A DNA stretch of 64,000 bases from Turritopsis dohrnii (lineage: Eukaryota > Cnidaria > Hydrozoa > Anthoathecata > Oceaniidae): the NCBI GenBank assembly GCA_027922465.2, contig BQMF02000025.1, positions 1 to 64,000 on the forward strand. The letters are read 5' to 3'. Positions 22,793 through 36,040 of this stretch are shown here, piece after piece. How positions within the stretch are numbered: position 1 is the stretch's first letter; each line of letters opens with the position of its first letter. The position numbers and the translations under genes are program-made. The notes beneath the pieces were generated by a model. It saw only the letters and a program-made list of their open reading frames with translations. It ran no database searches and was not told the origin of the DNA.

Positions 22793-23428
22793 CAGTAGAA
22801 CCTCTAATAGCGGCCACTTTGGGGGACCCAGCTTAGTGGCCGTTGCATTAGAGGTGGCCGATGTATGGAGGTTTTATATGAATGTACCTTTTTATCCAAA
22901 AGGCTGGTCGGGAGAGATAGGAGGGGCATAAAGAATGATTCATGATCAAAATTAACACAAGTAAATACACGTGTCTTATCAGTACAATCTACAATCATGT
23001 TACAACTTTTTACTGAAATAAACTGTTACTTTTTTTATGAAACAATATTCAGCCTAAGTGCTTCAAGTCCTTGTGTGACAAGATTCAAAGTACTTACTAA
23101 GTCAGCATCACCTAATGTTTTGAAGTTGTTCAAATCATCTACAATAGATGAAGCTGCTTGACTTGACTTTATTTTTGTAAATAATTATTATAAATAAGAT
23201 GTTTTTCCTTTGATTTGCTTGCATAAAGATTCTTTTTGACCGTTAATAGAGGTAAAATTATACATTGGGACAATAGAAAGTGGCCGTTTGACCGTTGATT
23301 GGAGGTGACCGATGTATTGAGGTTTTTTTATAAGAGTTTTACAATAAATTCGGCAGGGACTTTCTATTCTGGCCGCTTATCAGGAGGTGACCGATGTATG
23401 GAGATGACCGTTAATAGAGGTTCCACTG
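22793..23428. mobile_element. Tc1/mariner-pogo type MITE, TA target
   Basis: The left end CAGTAGAACCTCTAATAGCG and the right end, reverse complement CAGTGGAACCTCTATTAACG, are flanked by TA on both sides. Internal copies of GGCCGATGTATGGAGGTT and GACCGTTNATNGAGGT lie near both ends. About 636 bp, no transposase, so it is a non-autonomous derivative. Confidence 0.85.
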
Positions 23429-24982
23429 TATTTATAGGCTTGAAAAACTTATTCTTACACGACATTTTAGTAGAGTAGCGTCACAATTGTTCAACATAGC
23501 TTTTACATTCATTAAAATGAGAAGATTCTCGCTAACCGACAAACATATTCTGCCTATATCAAGGCAACAGTGCTAATAATACCACGGTAAGCTACGGAAG
23601 ACACGCCATTTGAGTTCAGCTGTGATGATAATATAAGCGAAAAGATCTTATCGACTGTGTTTAATGGTGCCCTACCATAACCGAAGATAGCCTCCAAATT
23701 CCGATGACATGCTGAAAGAGTTCAATAGGGAGACTTATTGTTATTTGTCAACAATAATAGCGGAGAAAGAGCCAATTTTCCAACAAGGTGAAAAGCTCGT
23801 AGCCGAAACATGGTTCACTTACCTAGAAGAAGCTTTTTTGAACTTGTCTAAAGGAACTGCTGTATTTGGCATAGAAACAAGCTTCTCCACGCATTGCCTC
23901 TTTATTGTGGATGAGATTGTGGGCATGTCCAGCAAAGGTCAGTTTTAACACACTTTGCGAGGCCCATTGAAGTCAGATCACTTGAAAAACATGCTGTCGC
24001 ATCTATAGCCGCCAGTTTGGCAATGGCTTTGCTCAACGGCCTTTCAGAGACGTTCAGTGCTTAAAATATTCCCTTCTGGCGTTCGCGATTACTTTATAGA
24101 GGTCTAAAAAAAGACCCAGCAAATTGTTACCCTTGAGTTATCACAAAATGCAGTTGAGGAACAAAACGGAGAAATTAATGGTCTTCAGATACTGGTCAAG
24201 AATGCATGTTTTTATTCGAATGTGTTTATCTGAAAAGCGAGCCAGCCTGCCTAACCGAGATCTCGGTTCAATTTTCCGAGATCTCGCTTCAGAGGGATGA
24301 AAATTTCCATATAAACACAGAAGGAGTACAAGAAAACACCATCTATTGAAGTGTTCCTTTGTCAGAATAATTAAATAATACCATAACAGATACGCCGATT
24401 TATATAACCCGTGAGCTTGCATACCCGGTCGAGTCTTCCACTTGTCTATCAGGTTATCGAGAAGTAATAACCATATTCTTGTTCTCTGTTTTCTGTAAAC
24501 TATTGTTTTCAAATTTCTACGTAAACAAGAAATATACTACAATCTTCGTTCATATTGTTTCTCTCTTTCTTTCATAAACTATCGTGACAAATGGAACGTC
24601 AGCAATTTTGTGCAGGAGAAAATGTGGCAAAGTAATTGAAAAAATTCTATGACAATTTCAAATCACTTTCGTATCTTCATTATTTTAAAATAAGAAGTGA
24701 ACATTCATAAGATCGTTCAACCAGGCTTTGAGAAAGCCACGATCGCATTCATTAACTGTTATGGGGTTGATAGAAAAGGGAACAGATTGACATTTACTGA
24801 TAGTCTAAGTCTATTGACGTGGAAATTACAAAAAATACAAGAAAGTTAACTTAAAATAATTATAAAATGATTAAATTTTCTACATTAACATGTTTTTATT
24901 GTTTGTAAATTGGTTCTTTACGCATCCCTTTTAGACACTCCTAATAACTAATAGTTCTAAAATTAAAGCGGTGTTTCTCTGT
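23429..24982. other. intergenic, with one unrecognised open frame
   Basis: An ATG frame at 23709-23948 on plus (80 codons) has a fairly protein-like composition and ends near an AAAG/GTCAGT site that could be a donor. No family was recognised and no partner exon was found, so it is not called as a gene. A double palindrome of CCGAGATCTCGG type sits at 24256-24293 and may belong to a small repeat. Confidence 0.35.
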
Positions 24983-27900
24983 TTAAGTGTCTACTTCTTT
25001 GGTCTGCTTTTGCATGTATATTGGATTTGTGACATACACATATTTGTTAACAGACGGCAACTGATCAATATAATTTTCAGGTTCTGTAACTGCATAAATG
25101 GGATCGCCGTTGTTTTCTTCTTCTGGTTCAGTCATCATATACACTGGATCAGCAGTTGTTCTCCCTGTTCGATGTAAAGGTATGTTAGCATTTCGACTTG
25201 TTCTTCTCATTTCGTATGGCTGAGAATAAACGGTTTGTGATGATCTGCCGTCGTAGTTATTTGCTGGTATGATTCGATCATTCACTGCTTCGTATTCCTT
25301 CGTATTATTCTAAAGTAAAAGCATTTAGATACGCTTTTGCATTTAACTTTCTTAGACAAATTTCGAACTATCATTTTCCACAGAATTTTTAAGGAGAAAG
25401 GAGGTCAAATTTCTTGTGGGACTTTATTCCCTTTTGTTAATGTTTTTCTGAATAATTTTATTTTTCCCAAATATAACCTTCAAAGGCGTCTCACGGTCGC
25501 CGCCATTTCTCAGAGTTTTTCTGCCGTTGCTATATGATTATTAACTTTTGTGAAGTCACATGTGCTTGTCATAATTAGTCGCGTTTAATAAACGTATTAT
25601 GTAAATACGCATGGACGAACTGCCACTTTTAGCAAGATTCGTTAAATCGACGAGCCTGTTACACGAAAAAAACAATTACTTGTGTAAACTTTTTCTAAAA
25701 CTGTTCATTTAAAGCCTTTTCAAAAGAAACATCATTACCTTGCACGCTTATTTCAAGTGTTGTAAAGTTTCTAACGACTTTGTAAGGAAAAATTCACGAA
25801 CAACTCTACTAAGTTGTACATAATTCCCTACTAATCTATCGAGCTTCGTGTAAACGAAACATGATTTTTCGAATCCCGATATTTCTTAGTTTTTTCTTTT
25901 CTTTAACTCTGTGATAATTACATGGAGATTCTAAGAACTTAGGTATCTGACGCTTTTTGTAACACCTCCATATAGTTTTCTTCTGTTGAAAGTGTTGTGG
26001 AGATTCTGTGTAATGCTCTCATCTCCAGGATGCTTGATACAACGAAGCCAAAATATGTGTTAAAAAATCACTGCATTGGCTAAACACTCCAACATATTTC
26101 AGCAAGGGGAAACTAGTAAAAGAAATTTCATAGCAAGGTTCACACAAATTCATATGGTAAATAAATTTTCTTCTTAAGAAACTTCATTTGCGATTTCTAG
26201 TACTAATAATAAAAACATTCAGATTTTTATCGTTCTTCGAAGTGTCCTTTTATTATGATATTTATGCAGACGGACATTGTGTATGGACTGTGGAAGCAAG
26301 TTCAAAAGGCTTTTATATTTACCAAAGCTAAGTAACGAGGAGGACTTTGTTAGGAGATTCTGTTTATAATGAAAGAGGGAATATGTCAAAACTAGATCGT
26401 AACTGATTCATAAATAGTCCAATATTTGTGTCTCCTTTTATGAGAAACACTTGACGTCACCACTGCAAATGGCGGCGAACGTTTTTAGGAAGACATTTGA
26501 TCTTTTTACGCGTTTTTGATACATTTTGAGAAGTTTTAAAGGGAAAAATTATGCAATAAAGTGTTTGACCGCACTTTGAAAGCGCGTAATAGGAAATGGA
26601 GATATATATCGAAGGATTATTTGAACTTTTGCTTAGAGAAGAAACAGTTTTCTTTGTCCAATGTCATGAAATGAAGCAAGCGTATGATAACATCAAAATT
26701 TTCATACTTTACTGACAATGTGAAACAAATGGAACGCAAGACCCCCTATATAAAGACTATCTTGTCAAAGAAAGGGCTTAATCCAGTGAAAGGAGCCTTT
26801 CCACCCAAAATGAATTCAAACTAACACTTTAGGCAACTGCCTACTTTTGCTGTGACTAGTAAAGAAAATGCAAGTACCTCACTGTCAACAACTTCACATT
26901 GTGTGTTTGACTGAGTATGAGTAGTTTCCTGAAAGTAAAGAAAGAGAAACTTCAAACAAATTCCAGTAATAAATGTTTTAATATTTTATTAATAACGTAT
27001 TTCTTCTAGTAGGTAAATGCTGTCCTCTAAAAAACGCCACACCTTGAAAATCGGCGTTCTTTAAAAAACATGATGAACAAGAAATAACTTTAAAAGTTTT
27101 ATGTGTTTTCTATCAGCAAATTCCTGTTATTGTAATTTAAAGCTACGAAAAATTTACATGTCATAGGAGAATGGCGACGGTAATCTTTAACATTTTCTGT
27201 ATAATATGAACATATCTTTTTATGTGTTTAAGAAAAAGAAAACGTTGCTTTCTTAAATCTTTTTTTCTTTTATCTGATGTTTTCATTTTGTAGCAAACAA
27301 TATGCTCTAATAAACGCCGCACTCCGTTAAACGTCGCATCCAAAAGCTTGAATCGGTAATAAACGCCTCAGCGTTCACTAGAAGAAATACGGTTTGTATA
27401 TTTATCAACGATTTCGTAAATTGTAATTTTCAGTTCAATATTTCCGTTATATAAATGTCTCGATCGCCAGCATTTTCTTTACCTGCTTCACTTGTCTTTG
27501 ATACCTGTAAAAAGAAATGGTATACTAAAGAGGTAAAATCAGTTTTAATTTTTCTCCGTAAGCAACTCGGTAATAAAGACACTTCAAAAAACCTCTGAAA
27601 TAACATAACATAATAAAATTATTTACCATCTATAACCGAAGTAAGCCAGAATCTGAAAGCAGATCAACGATATTGGGATCAAAACTCCAATGACAATGTG
27701 CTTTTTGCAGTCGCAATTGTTGTGATTAGTTACGACAGTCGGTTGAACAGTGCTGCTTATTTGCTTAGTAAAATTATCTGAAATAATAGATAAGGCTACC
27801 TGGTAATTATCATTATGTCATAAATTTAACCTTGATTAATAATTGAGGTGGAGTAGCATTAATTGACATACAACTAGTATTTCCTGCTATTTTTATCAGC

Positions 27901-28037
27901 CAACAAACATCTTCCCTTGAACAATTGGCAGTGATCTTTATTAGCTTCCCTTTAATATCTTCTGTGGAGTTCTGAACATATACAATATTAACTGAAGCCA
28001 TTAAGCAAAACAACTCCCAAAAGAGATAAATATTAAA
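24983..28037 (-). CDS. single-pass receptor with tyrosine-rich NPIY tail (multi-exon)
   Basis: The exons are: ectodomain 28037 or 28001 to 27831; TM exon 27777-27627; 22-bp microexon 27504-27483; 26928-26878; last exon 25309 to the stop at 24983. The last four join in phase with GT-AG sites. The first exon encodes a short Cys-containing, N-glycosylation-rich ectodomain (NST, NCS, NTS, NAT). The TM exon has a Thr/Ser stalk, two cysteines in NNCDCKK, and a hydrophobic helix ending near FQILAYFGYRW. The roughly 130-residue cytoplasmic part holds tyrosines in EYEAV, TVYSQPYEM, DPVYMM, DPIYAV, ENYID, KYVYV and NPIYMQ. NPIY matches the NPxY docking motif for PTB domains, and the others are potential SH2 sites. 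The junction between ectodomain and TM exons does not keep phase with the obvious sites. The family was not recognised. Confidence 0.65.
26995..27392. mobile_element. MITE in a receptor intron
   Basis: The ends ACGTATTTCTTCTAGT and its reverse complement (ACTAGAAGAAATACGG) enclose about 400 bp with AAACGCC words near both ends. It lies between the microexon and the next exon of the receptor gene. It is related in style to the GCGCTTAT elements at 31.4 and 49.5 kb. Confidence 0.7.
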
Positions 28038-28090
28038 CTATGAGAGAGAAAATAAAACAAGTAATGGAAGCATTAAACTTAAGGGAAGAA

Positions 28091-30331
28091 CACTGACAGT
28101 TTTAGCGGAGTCATTGCGACTCCTAAAAGGGAGTTATTGAACAATGGTAACCTAAGGGAGTAAATCAGATGATACAGAGAGCATCTTAAGGGAGTCATTT
28201 TGTTTTTAAGGGGTGTCAATTTCAATTTCCTTAAAATGACCACCTTGAAGGGAATCAATTTGACTCTTTTAAGTGATCATAAGTGATGTAAGTTAAATGG
28301 CTCTTTAAGGGAATCATTTTGATGCTCGTCGGAGAGTCAAATCGAAAAACAAAGCCACTGTTTCGCACGCTTTAAAAAATTTTACGTTACCAATTCTTTA
28401 AATGAGAGTCTCAGATGTCACATAACGGTATAAAAGATTTTACACCTTTAAACAATAAAAATACGGTTATTAACTCTTAGGGGTACTTTCTTTGCATTTT
28501 ATTAAATAATTATTCTTTTGTATAGATATTTCCCTATATAATCACAAAAATTGTAAACTTATTTACGACCGTACGATCGCATTGAATAAAAAAAAACATC
28601 TATAATTTATCAACTTCACTGGTTCACTGGTTTCATTGGTAACATATACATATTTCATATTAGGAGGTTTGTAGTTGTACTATTCTTGGATTCTTTTCTT
28701 GACGAAATTGAATGTGTCCGTGTGACTGACAGTTTCTTTCGTTTGTTTTCTTGTTCTTAGATAATCGGCTATTATTATGCTATATGATAAGTTAGCATGC
28801 TTACTCCTTAGATTGCTTTTAAAGAACAACAAAACAACACTGATGATGGCCCACAAAACACGGTCGGCTATGCAGACAGTAACTAAATATGTTATAAGTA
28901 CGCTGTTTTTCCTTTATCAGCCATAGACTTCAAATGAAAGTTTTTGGGGAAAAGCTAAATGATTTTGAATGATTAGCTACCATATTTTGGTTACTTGTGA
29001 CAGCTTTAATTTTTTACAGTATATTACTTTTTCTTTAGATTCTTATTATGAAATTTTCCTGTAAATTTGATTGCTCTTATAAAACAGCCCATTACAAATG
29101 GCTCGTGTGACATTTTGCAACTTTCATGCAATCCAGGGCAACTTCGCTATTCAATGCAATTCTTCTGGATGTGTATTGAAATTCAAAAATGAAAAGAGCT
29201 GTGCGAAAACATCAAAGTTTAACATGAAGACTTAGTTCAGAGAATGATACACTCGAAGTGACTTTTAGATATCAATGCAAGTGACAATAATCTTGCTGGT
29301 GATAGCAGTGATGATGAAGATGTTGATGATTAGTTTTTTGAGCTGCACTGTTCCATTAATGATGAAACTAAGAGAAATGCATGATATTACTCAAAGTGCA
29401 ATTTTTTTATTTGTAATCAAATTATTGTCATAGTTTCATTTGTAAACGTCATTATTCGGCTGTATGTGACGTAATTTTTGAAAAGTTTTATCTTATTTAG
29501 TCTGCAATCCAAAATTCAATTTTTCTTTGTGTTTGTATTTTCACTATTTTCGAGACAGAATTGGTATTCCTTTTGAGTGAAATATTAATTAACACAAATT
29601 AGCGCCGTGAAAAAGTTTCTTCGTGGTTTTTCTTCATTCTCGGTCTACCTTTTATTGAAAAGTGGGAGACAATCGAATTATACTATATAAAAAAGAAATA
29701 TTGTATATCGTAGAAATTAAAAAACACTCAAAAAATATTTGTTGTTATGAAATATCCAAGTTTATATATAAGCTATTTGCGTTTTCATAAATGTTTTTGT
29801 ATGTATGTATTCATAGTGTTTTATATGGAAAGATCAATACATGATTTCAAGTAAATGGCATTGTGTTCTTAATTATCTTGAGATCACCATGAAATGCGGG
29901 GGCAAAATCATCAAGATGACCAAGCGTTGAGAATATTAATGGAATGGGGGTCATTTAATATTAACACATTATGCCCAGAAGGGCGTCATTTGATATCAAC
30001 GCAATGATGCTCTGAAGAGAGTCATAGCGGATTGAAGCTCTTAAGGTGATAAAAAATGACTCTTGTTTGAGCATTAATTCAAAATGATACTCTAACGGGC
30101 GTCACGAAATGAGAATAGTAAGAGAGTCATTTTTAAACGACTCCCTTTGGAGAGTGAGAAATATCGCCATTTTTGTGACCTGAAGGGAGTCATTCATGGT
30201 AATGAGAAGCTAAAAGGGAGTAAATAAAGATACTTGTAAGGGAGTCAAAATGACTCGCAAAAGGAGTCGCCACAGGCACTCTGAAATGACTCCCTTATAG
30301 TTCCCAAATTGACTCTCGAAAAATTGTCAGT
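28091..30331. mobile_element. CACTA-like (EnSpm) non-autonomous element, 2241 bp
   Basis: The ends are CACTGACAGTTTT and, in reverse complement, CACTGACAATTTTT, flanked by AA. More than a dozen GGGAGTCA or GACTCCCT words cluster within about 300 bp of each end in both orientations, the subterminal repeat pattern of CACTA elements. A broken frame near 29098 starts MARVTFCNFHAIQG and resembles a Cys/His zinc-finger N terminus, possibly a relic of the element's own gene. No transposase remains. It lies between the two receptor-type 5' exons. Confidence 0.7.
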
Positions 30332-32609
30332 GAACATTAGAGATAAATTGTTTAACTGGTTCTAATTCCATGGAGCTACATTTGACAAGATTTTGGTGTT
30401 TGAATTATGTAGTTTATTATGCAGGGGATATTTTTGCGCCTGATGCGCAACATATCACACAATGAAAATCAGCTTTAAAGATAGGCGATGTAAATGTCAA
30501 GCTCATACTCATGCCACATTTTTTTGTATGCCACATTTTTGAATATATTAGAGAAACTCAAATTGTTTCAGAAATAATAATGTTATCATAGAACAGTTCG
30601 TTGAAAAGTATGCATAGAATTTATTGCCTACTTTCCGAAATTGAGATTTTCGAAGAATTCCTTTCTGCATAATCCGTTTGAGGACAATATTTTTAACACT
30701 TTTGACAACTCATGGTAAAGTTCTGATTTTGCCTTTTTTGAATATGAATCTTAACCGTCAGGTTTTTGCTGATTTTAATTTGGAGGAGCCTAACCTTGTT
30801 TCAAAATCATTTACCAATTATTTCCAAATTGTCTCTACATACCCTGCACTCCATTTCGGTCATATGCTTAATAAATACTGGGCGCTTATAAAAATTTTAT
30901 AATTTTGTAATAATTAAAGACAACGTTAATTTTGATTTTTATAATTTTTCCTGCAAAATAAAACTGAAAAAAGGATTTAACAAAAAGCGAGTTTCCTTTT
31001 TACTAGTTTTAATTTAAATAACATCGACATCATCTTTCTCATCGTCAGATATCGAAACCACTTCATTAGTTTTGGAAGGCAGATACAAGAAATTACAATT
31101 GCGTTACAGTCATTGGGAATCGAAAGCGTAAGATTGGACTTGTAGTGCCTGTACAATATGTAGTCGAACAGAAAGAGTGCTTGATGAACAATTGTTGAAG
31201 ATCAAAGAACAGTTTTCAACTTTTGAGTTGAAACACAGAAAAGAAGGACGAAAATTTCCTATGTATGTTTAATAGAAAAGATGCTCAGAACATAAGCAAC
31301 TCGTTTTTTATTCCCGATGCAAGAAAGTAAAAATTTTACATGCTGGGCGCTTATTGAACTTTAAGGAAATTACCTGGGCACTTATTAGAGGGGTGCTTTT
31401 AATAAATGCTGGACGCTTAATCGGATAATTACGGTAATTCTACGCAATTCGATAGTTGAAAACAATCACCGCTTTCAGGTTTTTCTCAAACCACGGACAA
31501 TTGTCTGCCAACTGGCTTTCATGTACGGTTTTGCAAAGTTTTAAAGGAAATGAGCTATTTGTTTGATTGATTGAGCTCAAAGATAAGTTTTAATAAGTTT
31601 TCATCATATGCATGACAATATCACAGCTTTTAATGCTAATTTAAATTATGCTGCGTCAAATATAAAACAAATTACATTAAAGCATGTCACAACTAGGAAC
31701 CCATTACTTCCTCAAAAAGTAACAGTTGCCAATTGAATACATCTGATATACAACTTTCATTTTTGAATCACAGGCTTTGAGCTTAAGCATTAACAGCGAC
31801 CCTCCACATTAGCTTTAAAAACCAATTTCAGCGACACTGATGCAATCAAAGCAGGGACCTCGTTTTGGTTTTTTTTACAGTTTTAGGCATTCTAAGCGAA
31901 TAACTCTAGGTCTAATGTTAAGTTAGTGGTTGTCTTTGTGATTTTTTCTTTCTTTTATCATAAAATATGCTTTTTTATACAGGAAATGATATAGATTTTT
32001 TTCAGCATACTGAAGGCGTTGGACCACAAAATACAGAGAATATTGTTTATTTACCGTCGTTCTTTTTCTACATAAAGCAGAATAACAGTTAACGATGCCT
32101 TTACTAATAAACGGCTAACCCAAGAAAGAACACACAGGTTAAGTTAGCATGTAAAATTTGAAAAAAAATGGAAACATTTAAAAACATGAGGTTTGTCATC
32201 CAAATGATGGGGGTAAGTAAATTTTCTTACTCTGCATAGTTATATGCTTACGTTTGACATGAAAATCGGCACTTTCAAGTTAAGGAACTTTTTTCATGTT
32301 GTATATCAGTGTTTGTCTAATAACAAATGTAAGAAATACCTTATGTCGACATATTCGTAGATGCATTTTTAATATCTATGCGCCAGAAGTTGATTGAATG
32401 TTTTAAAACATAGTTCTTTAAGTTCCAAACGTTTTTATTTATTTTGTTTGAACCTCCCTAAAATGCTTACAAAGTTGGAATAACAGAACCCAGAAAGTCT
32501 GCAGAAGAATGACTGGCTTAAATTTTCAATTTTCTTCACTGAACGCATAATTTTCAAACATGATATTTTTGAGGGAAACGAAATCCCTGTAATATCAAAA
32601 TGCCCTTAC
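30332..32609. other. intergenic or intron; one GCGCTTAT-type MITE piece
   Basis: From about 30875 to 31435 there are repeated CTGGGCGCTTAT and TAATAAATGCTGG words, and a terminal AATTACGGTA, as in elements that end TACCGTA. The left end is not clear. The rest holds no supported exon, although an intron of the upstream receptor-type gene may cross it. Confidence 0.45.
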
Positions 32610-33095
32610 CATTGACAGGCAGTATTCGTAACAATCTTCAAATTGTGCTTGTACATCAACAGTTTTCCAACGGTCAGGTTGCCAATATGAAACTTTAACA
32701 TTATCTGTTTTGTTGTTACAATAATAACATTTCACAAATATGTGATCTTTTGCATCATTCAAATCATTGGTGCAGTCTAGAAAAGACAACTGATATTGTT
32801 TACATGTTGAATTACACTAGGCATCGTTACAAAGGAACAACATAGTTTTACTTGTTTCATTACCACCAGTTATCAAACTGCTGTTGCTATAACAACCACA
32901 TATCGTCTCATTCAAACAATAAAACGTAGGTGCAGTGAAATTGCAACGCCATTGACTATTTTGTAACTTTAATTTGTGTTTGATACTTCCGTTCGTGCTT
33001 GTGATATCACCACACGAGCTGCGTTTAACATATACAACTTCTGCTGTTAAGGGCATGACAACATAAAAAAACAAAAACAATACCATCCCTTCCAT
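32610..33095 (-). pseudogene. secreted/receptor ectodomain exon, paralogue of the 28-kb exon, with an in-frame TAG
   Basis: The ATG at 33095 opens a clear signal peptide (LFLFFYVVMPLTAEVVYV) followed by a Cys-rich, N-glycosylated ectodomain. A TAG at 32819-32817 interrupts it. The same frame continues without shift for about 68 codons with further cysteines (CNSTCKQYQ, FVKCYYCNNKTDN, FEDCYEYCLSM) to a strong GTAAGG donor after 32610. The LF-hydrophobic-VYV start resembles the exon at 28.0 kb (CLMASVNIVYVQNS), so the two look like paralogous or alternative 5' exons. The TAG is most simply a point mutation. No TM exon of its own was found before 28.1 kb. It might share the downstream exons, but the phase does not fit directly. 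Confidence 0.55.
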
Positions 33096-35802
33096 TTACA
33101 GCTTCTATTATTTGTAAAAGCTTTTCAAGTTTTTCCAAGTTGAAGCACAGTGCTGTATTATTTATGAAATAAAGATGACAACGTTTTGAATATTTTAATT
33201 GCTTTTAATAATTGCATTGCGGAATGGATATAATAGGGAAATATTTAAGTAATAAAGATACGTAAATAGAGGAATGATGAAATTGAAATAAGGCAAAACT
33301 CGAAAACTCGTTATTCATACAGAACGCATTTCAGCTTAATAACTTATGTTGAGTTGAAGGTAATGGAGTTGTTTTGTTTGATCCATTGTTGTTGCATCAT
33401 TACCCCCTATTTGTTCTGATTCTTGCTACACAAACCCAAAAATATTAAATGGTATTTTTTCCAGTTTTTAAATTTTGGCTTTAATGACTGGTCGTTTCCC
33501 TGTTTCACATTTATGCCTGTGTTTGGCAATGCTGACGGAGCTTTAGTTAAGAGAATGATGGAGTTTTGAAGCAGGACTGAAAATCAAAAATTTTAAAAAT
33601 CATTTCTTGTACTATATAGTTCATTAGCAAGAAGAACCCATGTTAACTTAAATGTAACTCAAATTTCACGTGAACCACTAAAAATGAACCTAGATTTAGG
33701 AATATTGTCGATATCAAACTCGACATCAAAATATTTACTAAATATTTCATTGGATTTCGGTTTATTATTGAATTTTAACACTTGCGTCTAATTTCCTGCA
33801 AAATACAGAGAAATAACTTCATTATGACGCTTTTTGTTTTAAATAAAAAATAATTGAGTTTAATACTGGGAAAATTCAATATACACGCAATAATAATCTT
33901 TAAATAGCACTTTCCCGAATTCGCTTAAACCGCAGTGTTTTCACAAGTATGGCTTCGTTTTACTTGTCCAGGCTCGAAATGGAAATAATGTGGGAATATT
34001 AATAAGTAAGAAATAACAAAGAAATTTATAAGTGTATATCAGAAACGATGGGAAGCTTGATTTCCAGTTAATTTGATGAGGTCCTTATGAGTTCGTCAAT
34101 TCGTCAATTTACTTTTGGCTTTCTCCATAAGTAAAAGTGAAAATAATTATTTACTTAAAAAAGGAACATTAATTGAAAGCAGTTAACAGGCGTTGTCACA
34201 GAGTTTCACTTAACTCGAGACCACAGTGAAATACAATAATTCCGACATGAACGTTCAATTCGTGTCAAACTAAACATTTGTCACAAAATATCTAAACTTC
34301 TTTCGTTTTGTTTAGCTTATGTGTGGTTTCAATGCCTTTTTAAAAATTTCACTTTCTGTCAAAATACCTAGTCGCAACTAGTACAGTGTACAGTGAACAA
34401 ATTATTACGTACCAAATTATATGTAGTAAGTCTGTAGATGATAATTTATTGTGACTGTTCTGTACAGCTATCCACATAACAGCGAATCCCAGAATTTAAA
34501 CAGTTATAATTTCTCAAATATTAGTTTGATTAAAAGAATTTTATACCAGCAGGTAGGATTTTTGCTCCTCTTTTTAAAGATATAGTTTTCATTTTATAGG
34601 AACGAATAATTGGGAGATTATCTAACACTTTTAAGTTAAGCATCAATTGAAGTGTCAATGAATAGAAAACATTGAAAGATGAACAAGAAATTAACGTGCA
34701 AAAAAGTTACAGCTGACGTTACATATTAGTCAAGTGTTTCACAATTTCTTAAAGCTGATTACACATTTCAAAACTTATTCTGTGCCTTTAGTTCAATATT
34801 TGTGCCAACTATTACATGAAAACAATTATCGGCCTCGCCACCTCTACATAAGGAAGGCGTGTCTATCACTAGCAATTAGTAAAGTTCCTATTGATGCTTA
34901 AGGATGCAATGACCGTTTCAAAAACTTTAAGCTATAATTTTTAAAAAGAAAATAGGGAAGCTATTTTAATTTTGAAAATAAATAATATATCAATGGAAAG
35001 CGCATGAAAAATTTATCTATTAGTATAAAAATTAAAACAACTATTCTTTAAAACGCTACATTGGTTTGAAACTTGGAACCAGCTTTTATATACATATATC
35101 AATCGCATTTTTGAACAACGCAAAATCCTTAAAAACGAAGCGCTTACATTTGAACATTATTAAATTTATAATAGGTAGTTTAAAACTTTATATTCTTTTA
35201 TGAATTACACAGAATTTCGTAGTAAGATACTAATGCACACTTGTTCAGTGATGTTTGAAGAATTTGAAAAATGAATGAAAAACATGTACGAGAAGACAAA
35301 ACAGGGAGTTTTTTGTATTTAAGTCAGTTTATAATGCTGCAGTTCTTCACGTCCGACTTCACGCCCGTCATTGGTAATTTTCAATTTTGTATTTGGAAAA
35401 AGAATCGCTAGTTTGTAATAATCTAGGTGTTCTCCATTACATACAGGGTTCACTTCACTCAAATGAAGAAATAAATTATTCATTTAAATGCGCCTTCTTC
35501 CACCCTTTGTGAGATTATTTGCTAAAAATAAAGTTTTGTTTTGGTTGAGAGTGCTTTTTATCTTATCAATGTCAAAACATTTTAGCAATCGTGCAAGTAA
35601 CGAGTCCGACTCGGGAAAACATCGAAGAATCTTCATAACTACATAATTTTGGACGGGAAGGCAGAAAAACAATGGAATATTATATTAACTACATCTGTGC
35701 TGCTCTGTTAAGTAAATTTGTACATAATTAATCTTCCCAACTAATATTCACGGGATTTTTCTAAGCACTTTTGGTTACTACCGTTTTTGGTAGAGAAGAT
35801 TG
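33096..35802. other. intergenic, no gene seen
   Basis: Very A+T-rich. Open frames such as 35484-35672 on minus have no recognisable domain. Confidence 0.5.
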
Positions 35803-35914
35803 AGTTAGTCCAGGGCAGACCTTGGTGAGGTTCTAGGTAGGCAAAACCACTGGAAGCTCCGCAATTTTAGAGACCTTGTCATGAGAGGCGTGCTAAGGGA
35901 GTTGGGAACTAAGA

Positions 35915-36040
35915 TGTTCTTTAATTGCCCCCGCAGCGAGCGTAAACGAGCGAGGAGGCATAGTAGTTTCAAGAAATAGGCGAATGTCAGTTTCCGATTT
36001 TGTTTTTTATCATCATCTTCCAACTTTCGTGTTGACGTTA
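35915..36040 (-). repeat. GAGCGAGGAGGCATAG repeat, copy 1
   Basis: This segment runs from TTGCCCCCGCAGCGAGCG through GGCGAATGTCAGTTTCCG to CAACTTTCGTGTT. It recurs in reverse orientation at 54397-54530. The related copy there directly adjoins the 2.4-kb right arm. Confidence 0.75.

Noticed and set aside
23709..23948. Protein-like 80-codon plus frame
   Set aside because: Composition is plausible and a donor-like site is near its end, but no family match or partner exon was found, so it is only mentioned in the region note.
24141..24512. 123-codon minus frame ending in a hydrophobic stretch
   Set aside because: It crosses a CCGAGATCTCGG palindrome repeat and has no recognisable domain. It is probably repeat-derived.
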